The translations under genes and the position numbers were made by a program. Below are positions 1-10,023 of a stretch of 64,000 nt of DNA, piece by piece; the stretch's first letter is position 1, and every line of letters starts with the position of its first letter. Below the pieces are notes generated by a model. The model worked only from the letters and a program-made list of their open reading frames with translations, was not told the origin of the DNA and made no database searches. This stretch comes from Aquimarina atlantica (GTDB lineage Bacteria; Bacteroidota; Bacteroidia; Flavobacteriales; Flavobacteriaceae): NCBI RefSeq assembly GCF_000626715.1, contig NZ_AQRA01000006.1, forward strand, positions 1-64,000, read 5' to 3'.

Positions 1-943
<943 letters not shown>

Positions 944-951
944 TACATTTG
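944..951 (+). promoter_or_regulatory. Promoter -7 element of tRNA-Gly
   Basis: TACATTTG matches the Bacteroidota -7 consensus TAnnTTTG. It ends 12 nt before the mature 5' end of the tRNA. A TTG at 917-919 lies 24 nt upstream, one base beyond the usual spacing. Confidence 0.6.
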
Positions 952-963
952 TCGCCGCACAAG

Positions 964-1036
964 GCGGGAGTAGCTCAGTTGGTAGAGCGTCAGCCTTCCA
1001 AGCTGAATGTCGCCAGTTCGAACCTGGTCTCCCGCT
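964..1036 (+). tRNA. tRNA-Gly (anticodon TCC)
   Basis: A complete cloverleaf: acceptor stem GCGGGAG at 964-970 pairs with CTCCCGC at 1029-1035, discriminator T at 1036. The D-arm is GCTC...GAGC, the anticodon loop CTTCCAA gives anticodon TCC, and the T-arm contains GTTCGAACC. CCA is not encoded. It is a single-gene transcription unit ended by the hairpin at 1038-1074. Confidence 0.95.
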
Positions 1037-1037
1037 C

Positions 1038-1074
1038 AAAAGCTTTATCAATATCTTGATAAAGCTTTTTTTTT
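1038..1074 (+). terminator. Rho-independent terminator after tRNA-Gly
   Basis: A 14-bp perfect stem, AAAAGCTTTATCAA / TTGATAAAGCTTTT with a 4-nt loop TATC, runs straight into a T tract. It begins one base after the tRNA. Confidence 0.9.
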
Positions 1075-1399
1075 GCAGCAATTATGTTTCTTCTGTTGTA
1101 GTTCAATGAAAAAAAATAGCTTTTGATTTAAATCTTTTAGCGCTATTTAGAGAGCGTTTATACGTTTGTTGGGAAGTTTTACAATGTTTAAATCTGAAAT
1201 TTGACTCAGACATTACCTTATATTGTGCTGCTATTTTTGAAGGCGAAGTAAAATGGTTTCTGCTCAATAAGTTAGTTTAAGTTTGTCGTGACTTATATCA
1301 TATCTTTATAATGTTTATTATGTTTAGTTGTAATCATTTGTTAAATATCTTTTTAATTTTTGGATTTAAAAACTTAGATTTAACTAAAAATTAATTTAA
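1075..1399. other. Non-coding leader of the glycan locus
   Basis: 325 bases without a credible ORF on either strand. TATCTTTA near 1300 is one mismatch from the -7 consensus and could be the promoter of the glycan operon starting at 1400. Nothing else stands out. Confidence 0.4.
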
Positions 1400-2278
1400 A
1401 TGCCAAATAATCTAACCATTGTTATTCCTGCTTATAATGAAGAAGAATGTCTGAAAGAATTTTTTCCTGAAGTGATGAAGCATTGTGAAAGAAAGACCTA
1501 TAAATTGATTGTTGTTAACGATGGTTCTTCTGATGGGACTTTAGATTTACTAAAAGATTTTCAGGAAAAATCTTCTTTGGATTTTGAGATTGTTAATCAT
1601 AAGGTAAATAGAGGGTATGGTGGAGCTTTGAAAAGCGGTATTGAAGCTAGTGTTACTGAATTTGTTATCACAATAGATGCTGATGGCCAACATTACCTCG
1701 AAGATGTTGATAAATTATTTAAGAAAATTAAAGACACTGAAGCAGATTTGATTGTAGGAAGTAGAAAAGGTCAATCTTCAGCATCTCTTTTTAGAGGTAT
1801 TGGTAAGAGAATTATTCGTATGGTTGCTAAAATGCTGATGAAACTACATATATATGATATTAATTCTGGAATGAAAATATATAATACTGATCTGGTTAAA
1901 CAATACCTTAAACTTACTCCGGATACAATGTCTTTTAGTGATGTTATCACTCTTACTTTTGTAAATAATAGACACTTGGTTATTGAAGAACCTATTCGAA
2001 TAAAAGATAGGGTTAAAGGCGCTAGTACTATTGGTGTACGAACTGCTTTTGAAACGGTTATGGAGATTATTAATATAATTATATTGTTTAATCCTGCCAG
2101 AATTTTTCTTCCAATTTCTGCTTTTTTCTTTGTGTTTGGTGTTGTGTGGGGAGCTAATTTTTTCTTCCAAGGTAAAGGAATTAGTATAGGTGCGAGTACC
2201 TTAATACTAACAGGTTTGATTATTTTTTTATTAGGCCTAATTGCAGAACAGTTATCAGCGGTTAGAAAAAATTTATAA
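1400..2278 (+). CDS. Family 2 glycosyltransferase, membrane-anchored (dolichol-phosphate-sugar synthase-like)
   Basis: 292 aa. The N-terminal GT-A fold begins VIPAYNEEE (8-16), with the nucleotide-binding VVNDGSSDGT (38-47) and the metal-binding DAD at 93-95 in TIDADGQ. The C-terminus has two predicted membrane segments, about 230-255 and 266-283. This resembles the DPM1/GtrB type, which loads a sugar onto a polyprenyl phosphate at the cytoplasmic face of the membrane; the sugar cannot be told from sequence. It is the first gene of a same-strand glycan locus reaching 12246, which suggests a role in surface polysaccharide or glycoprotein assembly. Confidence 0.88.
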   Translation: MPNNLTIVIPAYNEEECLKEFFPEVMKHCERKTYKLIVVNDGSSDGTLDLLKDFQEKSSLDFEIVNHKVNRGYGGALKSGIEASVTEFVITIDADGQHYLEDVDKLFKKIKDTEADLIVGSRKGQSSASLFRGIGKRIIRMVAKMLMKLHIYDINSGMKIYNTDLVKQYLKLTPDTMSFSDVITLTFVNNRHLVIEEPIRIKDRVKGASTIGVRTAFETVMEIINIIILFNPARIFLPISAFFFVFGVVWGANFFFQGKGISIGASTLILTGLIIFLLGLIAEQLSAVRKNL

Positions 2279-2376
2279 AAGCCTTTTATAAAAAAACAGA
2301 TTCTTAAGATATCTAAAATTGTATAGCAAAAGTGTTATTATCTATATAAAGTAATTAAAGTTTTTATATGTGATTT

Positions 2377-3240
2377 ATGCAGGAAACTAATAATCACCTT
2401 TTTTTGTTTAGTGTTGACCTAGAAGATGTAAGGTTAAGAGTAGAAAATGGATTGTCATATAAGGCAAGAGTTGAAGCTCTAGTGGATAGGTACTTGGAGT
2501 TTTTAGATAGTTATGATTCTACGGCTACATTTTTTACAGTTGGAGGTATTCCTAAATATTATCCTAGTTTAATTGAAAAGATTGTTAGTCAAGGTCATGA
2601 AATAGCTTGCCATTCTAGTGAACATAAAGCGGTGGTAAATCAAACTAAAGAAGAGTTTAAAGACGATGTTTCTCGTAACATGGAGAGTTTGTATAATGCA
2701 GGAGCCAAAGAAATAAAAGGTTATAGAGCACCAACTTTTTCGGTTACTCCTAAAACTCTATGGGTTTATGAGGTTTTATCTGAATTAGGAATTACTTATT
2801 CCAGTTCTGTTCTTCCTGCTAAGAATCCTCTTTATGGTTGGGAAAGTTTTGGAGAGCACCCGAAAAAAATGAATTCTGATATTTGGGAAATACCAATTAC
2901 TCTAAGGAAAAGTTCTTTGTTTAAAGTTCCTTTTTCCGGAGGAGTTTACTTTAGGTTCTTACCTTTTTATTTTGTTAAAAAAAGTTTTGCGTTTCGTTTC
3001 AGTAATGGTAGCGCAGTAACTAGCTATTTTCATCCATATGATATAGACTTGGATCAGGAACGATTTATGCACCCAGAGATAAATGATAGTCCAATTTATA
3101 ATTACCTGATGTATTATAATCGAAAAAAGGTGTTTTCCAGATTACATAAAATAATGACAACTTTTAAACCAAAAATAATAACCTATAAAAGTTATGTTTC
3201 ATCTCTGGAATTAGAAAACAATAGTAATATAGCTAGTTAG
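2377..3240 (+). CDS. Polysaccharide deacetylase family protein (NodB homology domain)
   Basis: 287 aa, no signal peptide. NodB landmarks are present: the first motif appears as SVDLEDV (12-18) in place of TFDD, the zinc-binding HxxxH is CHSSEH (78-83), and motif 3 is GYRAPTFS (115-122). These residues support a metal-dependent carbohydrate esterase removing N-acetyl groups, probably from a cytoplasmic or lipid-linked glycan intermediate. The region after 130 resembles the C-terminal part (DUF3473-like) of PEP-CTERM/EPS-locus deacetylases, an assignment I hold less firmly. It lies between a GT2 gene and a GNAT gene in the glycan locus. Confidence 0.85.
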   Translation: MQETNNHLFLFSVDLEDVRLRVENGLSYKARVEALVDRYLEFLDSYDSTATFFTVGGIPKYYPSLIEKIVSQGHEIACHSSEHKAVVNQTKEEFKDDVSRNMESLYNAGAKEIKGYRAPTFSVTPKTLWVYEVLSELGITYSSSVLPAKNPLYGWESFGEHPKKMNSDIWEIPITLRKSSLFKVPFSGGVYFRFLPFYFVKKSFAFRFSNGSAVTSYFHPYDIDLDQERFMHPEINDSPIYNYLMYYNRKKVFSRLHKIMTTFKPKIITYKSYVSSLELENNSNIAS

Positions 3241-3302
3241 TAGGTTAATTTATTAATGATTGGTTTATAGGTTTTCTGATCAAAACAAAATATAGAGTAA
3301 TA

Positions 3303-4145
3303 ATGAGTTATGAATTTGTACCAATAAAAACAGATGACAAATCTATAGAAGAGGTGACAAATCTTTTGAGGGTGACTTTTCCTCATGCTAAAAAGTATAC
3401 CAAAGAATTTGTTGTTTGGCAGTATGTGAATAACCCTTTAGGAAATATGATTGGCTATAATGCTTTTTTGAATGGAGAGTTAGCGGCTCATTATGCGTTA
3501 ATGCCAATCCGGGCTAAAGTATTTGGGAAGGAAGAAAATGGGCTGCTCTCACTTAATACAGCCACTCATCCTAATCATCGGGGGAAAAGGTTGTTTACGA
3601 CTCTTGCGGATAGGAGTTATGCATTGGCTTCAGATTTGGGGTTCGGTTTTGTAATTGGAGTTGCCAATGCACAAAGTACCCCAGGGTTTTTAAAAAAGTT
3701 GAATTTTCAGTTTGTCGGAAGATTGGATGCCAAACTTGGATGGGGAAAATTCGCAAGAAAAGTAACTGATGCCAAAATAGATTATTACAGAGTTTGGGAT
3801 GAAACATCCATACAATGGAGATTGTCTAATCCTGAATTACGCTATAAGGTTAAAAATAATAGAGTTTCTTCATCAACAGATAATTTTGCGATCCAAGCTG
3901 TTCTTAAAGATTTTGATTCTGAACATTCATTGGATGATAATCAATTTTCTTTGGGATTTACACCTCTTAAAGTTTGGATAGGAATTGACCATACTGTTGA
4001 TTGGAAACGATCTTTTTATTTTAATATTCCCATGAAAATTAGACCTTCACCGTTGAATTTAATATTTAAAGATCTGACAGATAAAGATCGGAAATTTGAG
4101 TTTTCTGGTGTTACATTTAGCGCTCTCGATTTTGATGCGTATTGA
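3303..4145 (+). CDS. GNAT family acetyltransferase
   Basis: 280 aa, soluble. The N-terminal half has GNAT features: a substrate-side strand around NAFLNGELAAHYALMPI, then ATHPNHRGKRLFTTLADRSY, where HRGKRLF is the acetyl-CoA-binding R/Q-x-x-G-x-G/A-like loop followed by its helix, and IGVANAQSTPGFLKKLNFQF, the usual closing motif. The C-terminal 100 residues are specific to this subgroup. In a glycan locus it may acylate an amino sugar, perhaps one exposed by the deacetylase just upstream or made by the aminotransferase at 8892; that link is inference. Confidence 0.8.
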   Translation: MSYEFVPIKTDDKSIEEVTNLLRVTFPHAKKYTKEFVVWQYVNNPLGNMIGYNAFLNGELAAHYALMPIRAKVFGKEENGLLSLNTATHPNHRGKRLFTTLADRSYALASDLGFGFVIGVANAQSTPGFLKKLNFQFVGRLDAKLGWGKFARKVTDAKIDYYRVWDETSIQWRLSNPELRYKVKNNRVSSSTDNFAIQAVLKDFDSEHSLDDNQFSLGFTPLKVWIGIDHTVDWKRSFYFNIPMKIRPSPLNLIFKDLTDKDRKFEFSGVTFSALDFDAY

Positions 4146-4197
4146 TTTCAAAATTATTTATAAATTGCAATACATCTTTTCTTAAAAGAAACATCTA

Positions 4198-4890
4198 TTG
4201 AAAAAAAAAATAGCGATATCTCAATCAAATTATATTCCTTGGAAAGGATATTTTGATATGATAAATTCAGTAGATGTATTTGTTATATATGATGAAGTCC
4301 AGTATACCAAAAACGATTGGAGAAACAGGAATCTTTTAAAAACTAAACAAGGAATAGAGTGGATAACAATTCCTGTTAGGCAAGAAAAATTAGGACAAAC
4401 AATAGATCAAACTAAAGTATCTAAATCTAATTGGAATATAAAACACTGGAAGACCATTCAAGCAGTATATGGAAAGGCACCGTTTTTTAAAATGTATAAA
4501 GACAAATTTGAAGAGCTTTATTTGACTTGCGATGATGTTTTTTTAAGCGCGATAAACAAAAGGTTTATTTTGGCAATTAATAAGATTTTAAATATTGAAA
4601 CTTCAATCATCGATAGTAGGGAACTAAATCTAAAAGGAGATGCAACAGAGAGACTTATTGAAGCGTGTAAAAAATTAGAAGCCGCTGTTTATGTTTCAGG
4701 CCCAGCAGCAAAAGCGTATATTAGAAATGAATTGTTTTGCAACAATAATATTGAGATAGAATGGATGGATTATTCTGGGTATCCAGAATATTATCAGATG
4801 TCAAAACCTTTTGAGCATGGTGTTAGTATATTAGATTTGATCTTTAATGAAGGAGATTTGGCGAATACATTTTTAAAAAGTTTTAAATGA
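4198..4890 (+). CDS. WbqC family protein
   Basis: 230 aa. The family signature is clear: KIAISQSNYIPWKGYFD at the N-terminus, DEVQYTKNDWRNRN and KHWKTIQAVYGKAPFF further on, and a C-terminal SILDLIFNEG. WbqC-like proteins occur in O-antigen and glycan loci and are thought to act on amino-sugar intermediates, but no reaction is firmly established. The only in-frame start that keeps the conserved N-terminus is TTG at 4198, followed at once by ten A residues (4201-4210). The stop overlaps the next start (ATGATGA), which indicates translational coupling to the GT2 gene. Confidence 0.85.
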   Translation: MKKKIAISQSNYIPWKGYFDMINSVDVFVIYDEVQYTKNDWRNRNLLKTKQGIEWITIPVRQEKLGQTIDQTKVSKSNWNIKHWKTIQAVYGKAPFFKMYKDKFEELYLTCDDVFLSAINKRFILAINKILNIETSIIDSRELNLKGDATERLIEACKKLEAAVYVSGPAAKAYIRNELFCNNNIEIEWMDYSGYPEYYQMSKPFEHGVSILDLIFNEGDLANTFLKSFK

Positions 4891-5819
4891 TGAAACTGTC
4901 GGTTGTAACTACTCTTTATAAGTCAGAACGTTTTGTGGAAGAATTTTATAACCGGGTTATTAAGGTTGTTTTGGAATTCACAAATGATTATGAAATTGTT
5001 TTTGTAAATGATGGCTCTCCAGACAGATCTTGTGAAAAAGTTCTTTCGATTAGACAAAAAGATTCAAAAGTAAAGTTGATCGATTTATCAAGAAATTTTG
5101 GTCATCATAAAGCAGTAATGACTGGTTTAAAATATGCAAAGGGAGATCTGGTTTTTTTACTAGATTCGGATTTGGAAGAAGAACCTGAGTTATTAAGGAT
5201 CTTTATTAATGAAATCCAAAAACATAAGGCAGATGTAATATTTGGTATCCAAAAGGCTAGAAAAGGAAAGTTTTTTGAAAGAATTACAGGAAAAATCTTT
5301 TATAAGATATTTAATAACCTTGCAGATGTGCCAATTGAAGAAAATATTTTGATGGCCAGACTTATGACTAGGAAATACATTGAGGCGCTAAAGGGTTTTT
5401 CTGAAAGAGAACTATTTCTAGGAGGTGTTTTTGCTTTGGTTGGATTTAAACAAGTGGCTATTGAAGTTACGAAGTTAGGGAAGGGAACTACAACGTATAG
5501 TACCAGAAGAAAGTTGGCTTTGTTGGTGAATGCAATTACTTCTTCAACTAAAAATTTATTGATTTATGTATTTTATTTAGGTTTGATAATAAGTTTTTTG
5601 TCTTTTCTATTTATAATGTATTACTTGATATCGAGTTTGTTTTACAAGGATTATTTAAGCGGTTGGCCTTCACTTATTTTATCTATATGGTTTTTAAGTG
5701 GTTTAATTATTTTAAGTGTAGGGATATTAGGAATTTACTTATCCAAAGTGTTTGAGGAGGTAAAACAACGACCTTTAACAATTATCAAAAAAATATATGA
5801 TGAAAACGGTGCCAAATGA
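4887..5819 (+). CDS. Family 2 glycosyltransferase, GtrB/ArnC-like
   Basis: 310 aa. GT-A landmarks: SVVTTLYKSE (5-14), FVNDGSPDRS (39-48), SRNFGHHKAV (68-77) and LLDSDLEEEP (91-100) with DxD at 93-95. SRNFGH is typical of polyprenyl-phosphate glycosyltransferases of the GtrB/ArnC type. Two membrane helices near 225-250 and 265-290 support anchoring in the inner membrane. Start may be 4887 or the next ATG at 4890. It overlaps the WbqC gene by 4 nt and the methyltransferase by 23 nt, so these three are almost certainly one transcript. Confidence 0.88.
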   Translation: MMKLSVVTTLYKSERFVEEFYNRVIKVVLEFTNDYEIVFVNDGSPDRSCEKVLSIRQKDSKVKLIDLSRNFGHHKAVMTGLKYAKGDLVFLLDSDLEEEPELLRIFINEIQKHKADVIFGIQKARKGKFFERITGKIFYKIFNNLADVPIEENILMARLMTRKYIEALKGFSERELFLGGVFALVGFKQVAIEVTKLGKGTTTYSTRRKLALLVNAITSSTKNLLIYVFYLGLIISFLSFLFIMYYLISSLFYKDYLSGWPSLILSIWFLSGLIILSVGILGIYLSKVFEEVKQRPLTIIKKIYDENGAK

Positions 5820-6414
5820 AACCAATATAGTTGATTATTATCAGAAACAAATTAAAAAACATGGTTTCGGAGCAAAAGGAATGGATTGGAAAAATGAAGA
5901 AACTCAATTTTTGAGGTTTAAAACAATCAATAAGTTTATTGATTTCTCCAATATGCCTTCAATTTTAGATGTAGGTTGTGGAGGAGGAGGATATTTGAAA
6001 TATTGCATTGATCATGATCTTGATTTGAAGTATAAAGGAATTGATATCGTTCCTGAAATGGTTGAAAGGGTTAAAAAAGTTTATGGTACTGATAAAGCTC
6101 TGATTAAAGAGATTAAAGATGTTTCTGAGAATTTCGATTATGTTATTGCTTCTGGAACTTATAATGCAAAATTAGATGTAGATTCAAAAGACTGGGAAGA
6201 GTATGTTTTCGATTCAATAAAACACATGTTTAGAGTATCAAATCATAAAGTTATTTTAAATCTTATGACTCCTTATGTAGACTATGAATATGATAGGTTA
6301 TACTACCCTGATTTGAATAGATTAACATCTTATATAGTAAAAAACATTACAAGAAACTTTAGTATCGATCATTCCTATGAACTTTATGAATTTACTCTTG
6401 TTATTTATAAATAG
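5797..6414 (+). CDS. Class I SAM-dependent methyltransferase
   Basis: 205 aa. The SAM-binding glycine loop is ILDVGCGGGGYLKY (56-69), followed by the acidic GIDIVPEMV at the end of strand 2. NHKVILNLMTPY is the expected strand-5 region. The substrate is unknown; position inside the glycan locus suggests a sugar or a glycan end group. The start at 5797 overlaps the preceding GT2 gene by 23 nt. Confidence 0.82.
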   Translation: MMKTVPNETNIVDYYQKQIKKHGFGAKGMDWKNEETQFLRFKTINKFIDFSNMPSILDVGCGGGGYLKYCIDHDLDLKYKGIDIVPEMVERVKKVYGTDKALIKEIKDVSENFDYVIASGTYNAKLDVDSKDWEEYVFDSIKHMFRVSNHKVILNLMTPYVDYEYDRLYYPDLNRLTSYIVKNITRNFSIDHSYELYEFTLVIYK

Positions 6415-6420
6415 CCCATT

Positions 6421-7080
6421 ATGAAATCTATAGTTATTGTTGGTACAGGTGATTATGCTGAAATGGCTTATATGTATTTGAAAAGAGATACAGATTACAA
6501 AATTGTGGCTTTTTCGGTAGAGAAGGAATTTAATACATCCGATGAATTTTGTGGCTTACCTGTAGTGGATTTTGAAGATATTGCAGTTGATTTTCCTAAA
6601 AACGAATATAAACTATTAATTGCTATAGGCCCCAATAAAGCAAACACTGTAAGAGAACGGTTATATAAGGAAGCAAAAAGTATGGGATATAATTTTGTAA
6701 CCTATATTAGCTCAAAAGCATATGTTTGGGATTCAGAAGCTATTGGAGAAAACAGTTTCATTTTTGATGGATGCGTAGTGGAACCCCACGCTAAAATAGG
6801 AATCAATACTGTTCTATGGTCTGGTGCTGTGGTAGCTCATCATTCAGTGATTGGAGATCATTGCTTTTTGGCTCCATCTGTTGCGGTTTCCGGGAAAATT
6901 GTAATTAAAAATAATTGTTTTATCGGGATCAATGCTACAATAAGAGATCATGTAACAGTTGCGGAGAATTGTATTATTGGTTGCGGGGCCGTGATTAAAA
7001 AAGATACCGTAAAAAATGGAGTTTACTCTGCAAAAGGGACGGAATTATTGCGTTCTGATAGTATGAATACCAGGGTATAG
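6421..7080 (+). CDS. NeuD/PglD-like sugar O- or N-acyltransferase
   Basis: 219 aa. An N-terminal Rossmann-like PglD_N domain (SIVIVGTGDYAEMAYMYL, 3-20) is followed by a left-handed beta-helix of hexapeptide repeats from about residue 95 (IGENSFIFDG, IGINTVLWSG, IGDHCFLAPS, IKNNCFIGIN, VAENCIIGCG). The His pair in VVAHHSVIGDH corresponds to the catalytic His of PglD. These trimeric enzymes transfer an acetyl group from acetyl-CoA to an amino sugar or sialic acid. With a WecE-like aminotransferase nearby at 8892, N-acetylation of a 4-amino-sugar nucleotide is a plausible reaction. Confidence 0.83.
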   Translation: MKSIVIVGTGDYAEMAYMYLKRDTDYKIVAFSVEKEFNTSDEFCGLPVVDFEDIAVDFPKNEYKLLIAIGPNKANTVRERLYKEAKSMGYNFVTYISSKAYVWDSEAIGENSFIFDGCVVEPHAKIGINTVLWSGAVVAHHSVIGDHCFLAPSVAVSGKIVIKNNCFIGINATIRDHVTVAENCIIGCGAVIKKDTVKNGVYSAKGTELLRSDSMNTRV

Positions 7081-7109
7081 AGTATGAATATTTTAAAAAT
7101 AAAAATAAA

Positions 7110-8879
7110 TTGATGTTGAATCGTATAATTAGCATTTTTACCAAAAAAATTTCAGCAAAAGGTTTAGCTATTTTTAGAATTGGATATACTCTTAATTTCC
7201 TGTTTGAAATTATAGAAATCTTTAATTACCGAAAACTTTATTTTGATAAAGTACCATATCTTGAATCACAATTTCCGGATACGACATTGCTGTTACTGTT
7301 TTGGATGGTCATTTTGTTTTTTATTACAATTGGTTTGTTTACAAGAGTTTCGACACTAGTTAACTATCTTTTTACTTTAGTTTTTATTTCAAATATTGAA
7401 TACTACGCGTATCATATGTTTTATGTATATATTGGTATTAACTTCATGATTATGTTTCTGCCGATACACAAATCTTTGTCGGTAGATTTATGGCTAAAGA
7501 AGATTAGATATATACAACAAGGAATAGAGTATATTCCTTCAAAAGTATCAAGAATAAATTATTTATTACCGGTCTTTTTAGGACTTGGATTAGTGTATCT
7601 CGATTCTGTTGTTTTTTATAAAATTCAATCTCCAATGTGGCTTAGAGGTCTTGGCCTTTGGTTGCCTTCATCATTAACTCATATTACAATTACAAAAATC
7701 CAGTGGGTGTTGAATCAGGAATTATTAGTTAAATCTATGTCATACTTAACAATGACATTCGAATTTATGTTCGTTTTCTTGTTCTGGAATAAAAAGTTTA
7801 GAATCCCTCTTTTGGTTATAGGTGTTGGTTTACACTTGGGAATATTTATTGAATATCCAATTCCTTATTTTGGATTAGGTTGTGTAGCTATTTATTTATT
7901 AATGGTTCCAATTTCTTTATGGGATAAAATTTGGGACAAAATAAAAATTAAAGAACCAAAGTTTACAGTGTTTTATGATGAAGCTAATATATTGGCTAAT
8001 AGATTTCGATTGATTGTTGGGGGGCTAGATTTTTTTAAAGCAATAAGATTTGTAGGTTTTTCTAAAATCGATGGTGAGAAAAAGAATATACTTTCCCAAC
8101 AAATAAAAGATTTAGAAATTTATGGAACTGATTTGAAAGATATAAATTACTATGGTAGAGACCTTTGTAAAGAAATAGTTAAAACCTCTCCATTGTGTTA
8201 TCCAATACTACTCTTTTCTAATGTTTTTTTTGAAAATAATTACCTGAAAAACCCTGGGAATTTATTAATAAGAATAAAATCAATTCAAATTTTTGATGGC
8301 AACCTAGGGTTGAATCTAAAATTGAATAAATTCAGAAACCGGGCTTTAATATTGTTTTTTTTCTTAGCTCTGGTTCTTCAAGCTCAAGTGCATTATGGTT
8401 TTTTTGGAGATGAAGAAAAGAATTATGCTTCAAAACGGTTCTTGGTGAAATATTTAGGTATTTGTGAACATCCTGTATTTATGGATGATCATTTTAAAGG
8501 ATACGATTATGTATATGGATTGAAATATGATGATGAATTCTTACCGATTTTGAATAAAGAAGGTATGCCAGATACTTATTTGTCTGGAGGGACATACGTA
8601 AATTGGTTGTGGAGAGTTAATAGACCTTATGTAAAAGAAAATTCCGATTCGTTAAGGAAAGGGTTAATAAATTATTCATCCTTTTGGGCTCATCGTAATG
8701 GTATTGATTTAAGAGCAATTCAAGAGTTTGAAATTGTGAGAAAAAAAATATTGGTGTCTTTCGAATGGGAAAAAGATTTGTTTAAAAAGAATCTTGAATC
8801 TTCCTGGGAAAAAGCAGGGGTGTTATCCTGGAAGAATAAAATTCCTCATTTTGATTGGAGTAAAAATGTTAAAAAGTAA
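7110..8879 (+). CDS. HTTM-domain membrane protein fused to a degenerate DCC (DUF393)-like domain
   Basis: 589 aa. Residues about 10-285 form a multi-helix membrane domain resembling HTTM (vitamin K-dependent gamma-carboxylase-like), beginning SAKGLAIFRIGYTLNFLFEI. Around 288-395 comes KFTVFYDEANILANRFR, which matches the start of DCC/DUF393 domains (VLYDGDCxLC), but both redox cysteines are missing. A further helix (ALILFFFLALVLQAQ, about 412-426) and a 160-residue soluble tail follow. HTTM-DCC fusions are known in Bacteroidota; the activity is not established. Start could be 7110 or 7113. It sits in the glycan locus between the acyltransferase and the aminotransferase. Confidence 0.72.
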   Translation: MMLNRIISIFTKKISAKGLAIFRIGYTLNFLFEIIEIFNYRKLYFDKVPYLESQFPDTTLLLLFWMVILFFITIGLFTRVSTLVNYLFTLVFISNIEYYAYHMFYVYIGINFMIMFLPIHKSLSVDLWLKKIRYIQQGIEYIPSKVSRINYLLPVFLGLGLVYLDSVVFYKIQSPMWLRGLGLWLPSSLTHITITKIQWVLNQELLVKSMSYLTMTFEFMFVFLFWNKKFRIPLLVIGVGLHLGIFIEYPIPYFGLGCVAIYLLMVPISLWDKIWDKIKIKEPKFTVFYDEANILANRFRLIVGGLDFFKAIRFVGFSKIDGEKKNILSQQIKDLEIYGTDLKDINYYGRDLCKEIVKTSPLCYPILLFSNVFFENNYLKNPGNLLIRIKSIQIFDGNLGLNLKLNKFRNRALILFFFLALVLQAQVHYGFFGDEEKNYASKRFLVKYLGICEHPVFMDDHFKGYDYVYGLKYDDEFLPILNKEGMPDTYLSGGTYVNWLWRVNRPYVKENSDSLRKGLINYSSFWAHRNGIDLRAIQEFEIVRKKILVSFEWEKDLFKKNLESSWEKAGVLSWKNKIPHFDWSKNVKK

Positions 8880-8891
8880 ACTTGGCCAATT

Positions 8892-10019
8892 ATGATTCCA
8901 TTTAATAAACCGTATATGACTGGTGACGAGCTATATTATATTAAAGATGCTGTAGCTCGTGGAAAAATATCTGGTAATGGGTATTATACTCAAAAGTGCC
9001 ATAATTATTTTAGAGATCAGATGGGATTTCGTAATTGTTTGTTAACTTCGTCCTGCACAGATGCTTTAGAAATGGCTGCCATATTAGTTGATATCCAGCC
9101 AGGAGATGAAGTTATTATGCCATCATATACATTTGTGTCTACAGCAAATGCTTTTGCGTTAAGAGGGGCAAATATTGTTTTTGCCGATAGCTACCCTGAT
9201 AACCCTAATATAAATGCGGATATTCTTGAACAGCTAATTACTCCAAAAACAAAAGCTATTGTTGTTGTTCATTATGCGGGAGTCGCTTGCGATATGGATA
9301 TTATTATGAATATTGCTCAAGAACATGGTTTATTTGTAATTGAAGATGCAGCACAGGCTATTGATTCTTATTATAAAGGGAAACCTCTTGGAAGTATAGG
9401 ACATTTAGCGGCTTTTTCGTTTCACGAAACAAAAAATATTATCTCAGGAGAAGGAGGGATGCTTGTTATTAATGACAAAAGTTTTGATAAGCGAGCAGAG
9501 GTCATATGGGAAAAAGGAACGAATCGTTCAGCTTTTTTTCGGGGAGAAGTTGATAAATATTCATGGGTGGATATTGGTTCATCTTTTTTACCATCCGATG
9601 TAACTGCTGCGTTTTTATATGCGCAATTAGAAAACCTGGAAAAAATTCAATCTCGACGGAAAAACCTTTGGCAAAACTATTACAATGGGTTGATTGATCT
9701 TGAGGTGTTGGGAAAGATTATGCTTCCCAAGATTCCGGACTATGCAACAGTGAACGGGCATTTATTTTATTTAGTCTGCAATAATATAAAAGAACGGACA
9801 GATCTTATATCATTTTTAAAGTCATATAGTGTACATTCAGTTTTTCATTATTTGTCACTTCACAAGAGCCCGTTTTATAGTGCAAAAACTGAGCCTGCTA
9901 TACTTGAAAATTGTGATAGTTTTGCAGATCGATTACTACGCTTGCCATTATTCTATGAACTGGATATGACAGATCAAACTAGGATTATCGATTTAATTGG
10001 ACGTTTTTATAAAAAATAA
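8892..10019 (+). CDS. DegT/DnrJ/EryC1/StrS sugar aminotransferase, WecE (RffA)-like
   Basis: 375 aa, the normal family length. The N-terminus IPFNKPYMTGDELYYIKDA (2-20) is characteristic of dTDP-4-amino-4,6-dideoxygalactose transaminase. PLP-site landmarks are TSSCTDALEMAA (52-63), VIEDAAQAID (149-158) and SFHETKNIISGEGG (176-189), with Lys181 as the expected Schiff-base lysine. The reaction would be transamination of a dTDP-4-keto-6-deoxyhexose with glutamate as amino donor. The close match suggests the surface glycan contains a 4-amino sugar such as Fuc4N; that is inference. Confidence 0.86.
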   Translation: MIPFNKPYMTGDELYYIKDAVARGKISGNGYYTQKCHNYFRDQMGFRNCLLTSSCTDALEMAAILVDIQPGDEVIMPSYTFVSTANAFALRGANIVFADSYPDNPNINADILEQLITPKTKAIVVVHYAGVACDMDIIMNIAQEHGLFVIEDAAQAIDSYYKGKPLGSIGHLAAFSFHETKNIISGEGGMLVINDKSFDKRAEVIWEKGTNRSAFFRGEVDKYSWVDIGSSFLPSDVTAAFLYAQLENLEKIQSRRKNLWQNYYNGLIDLEVLGKIMLPKIPDYATVNGHLFYLVCNNIKERTDLISFLKSYSVHSVFHYLSLHKSPFYSAKTEPAILENCDSFADRLLRLPLFYELDMTDQTRIIDLIGRFYKK

Positions 10020-10023
10020 TTAC

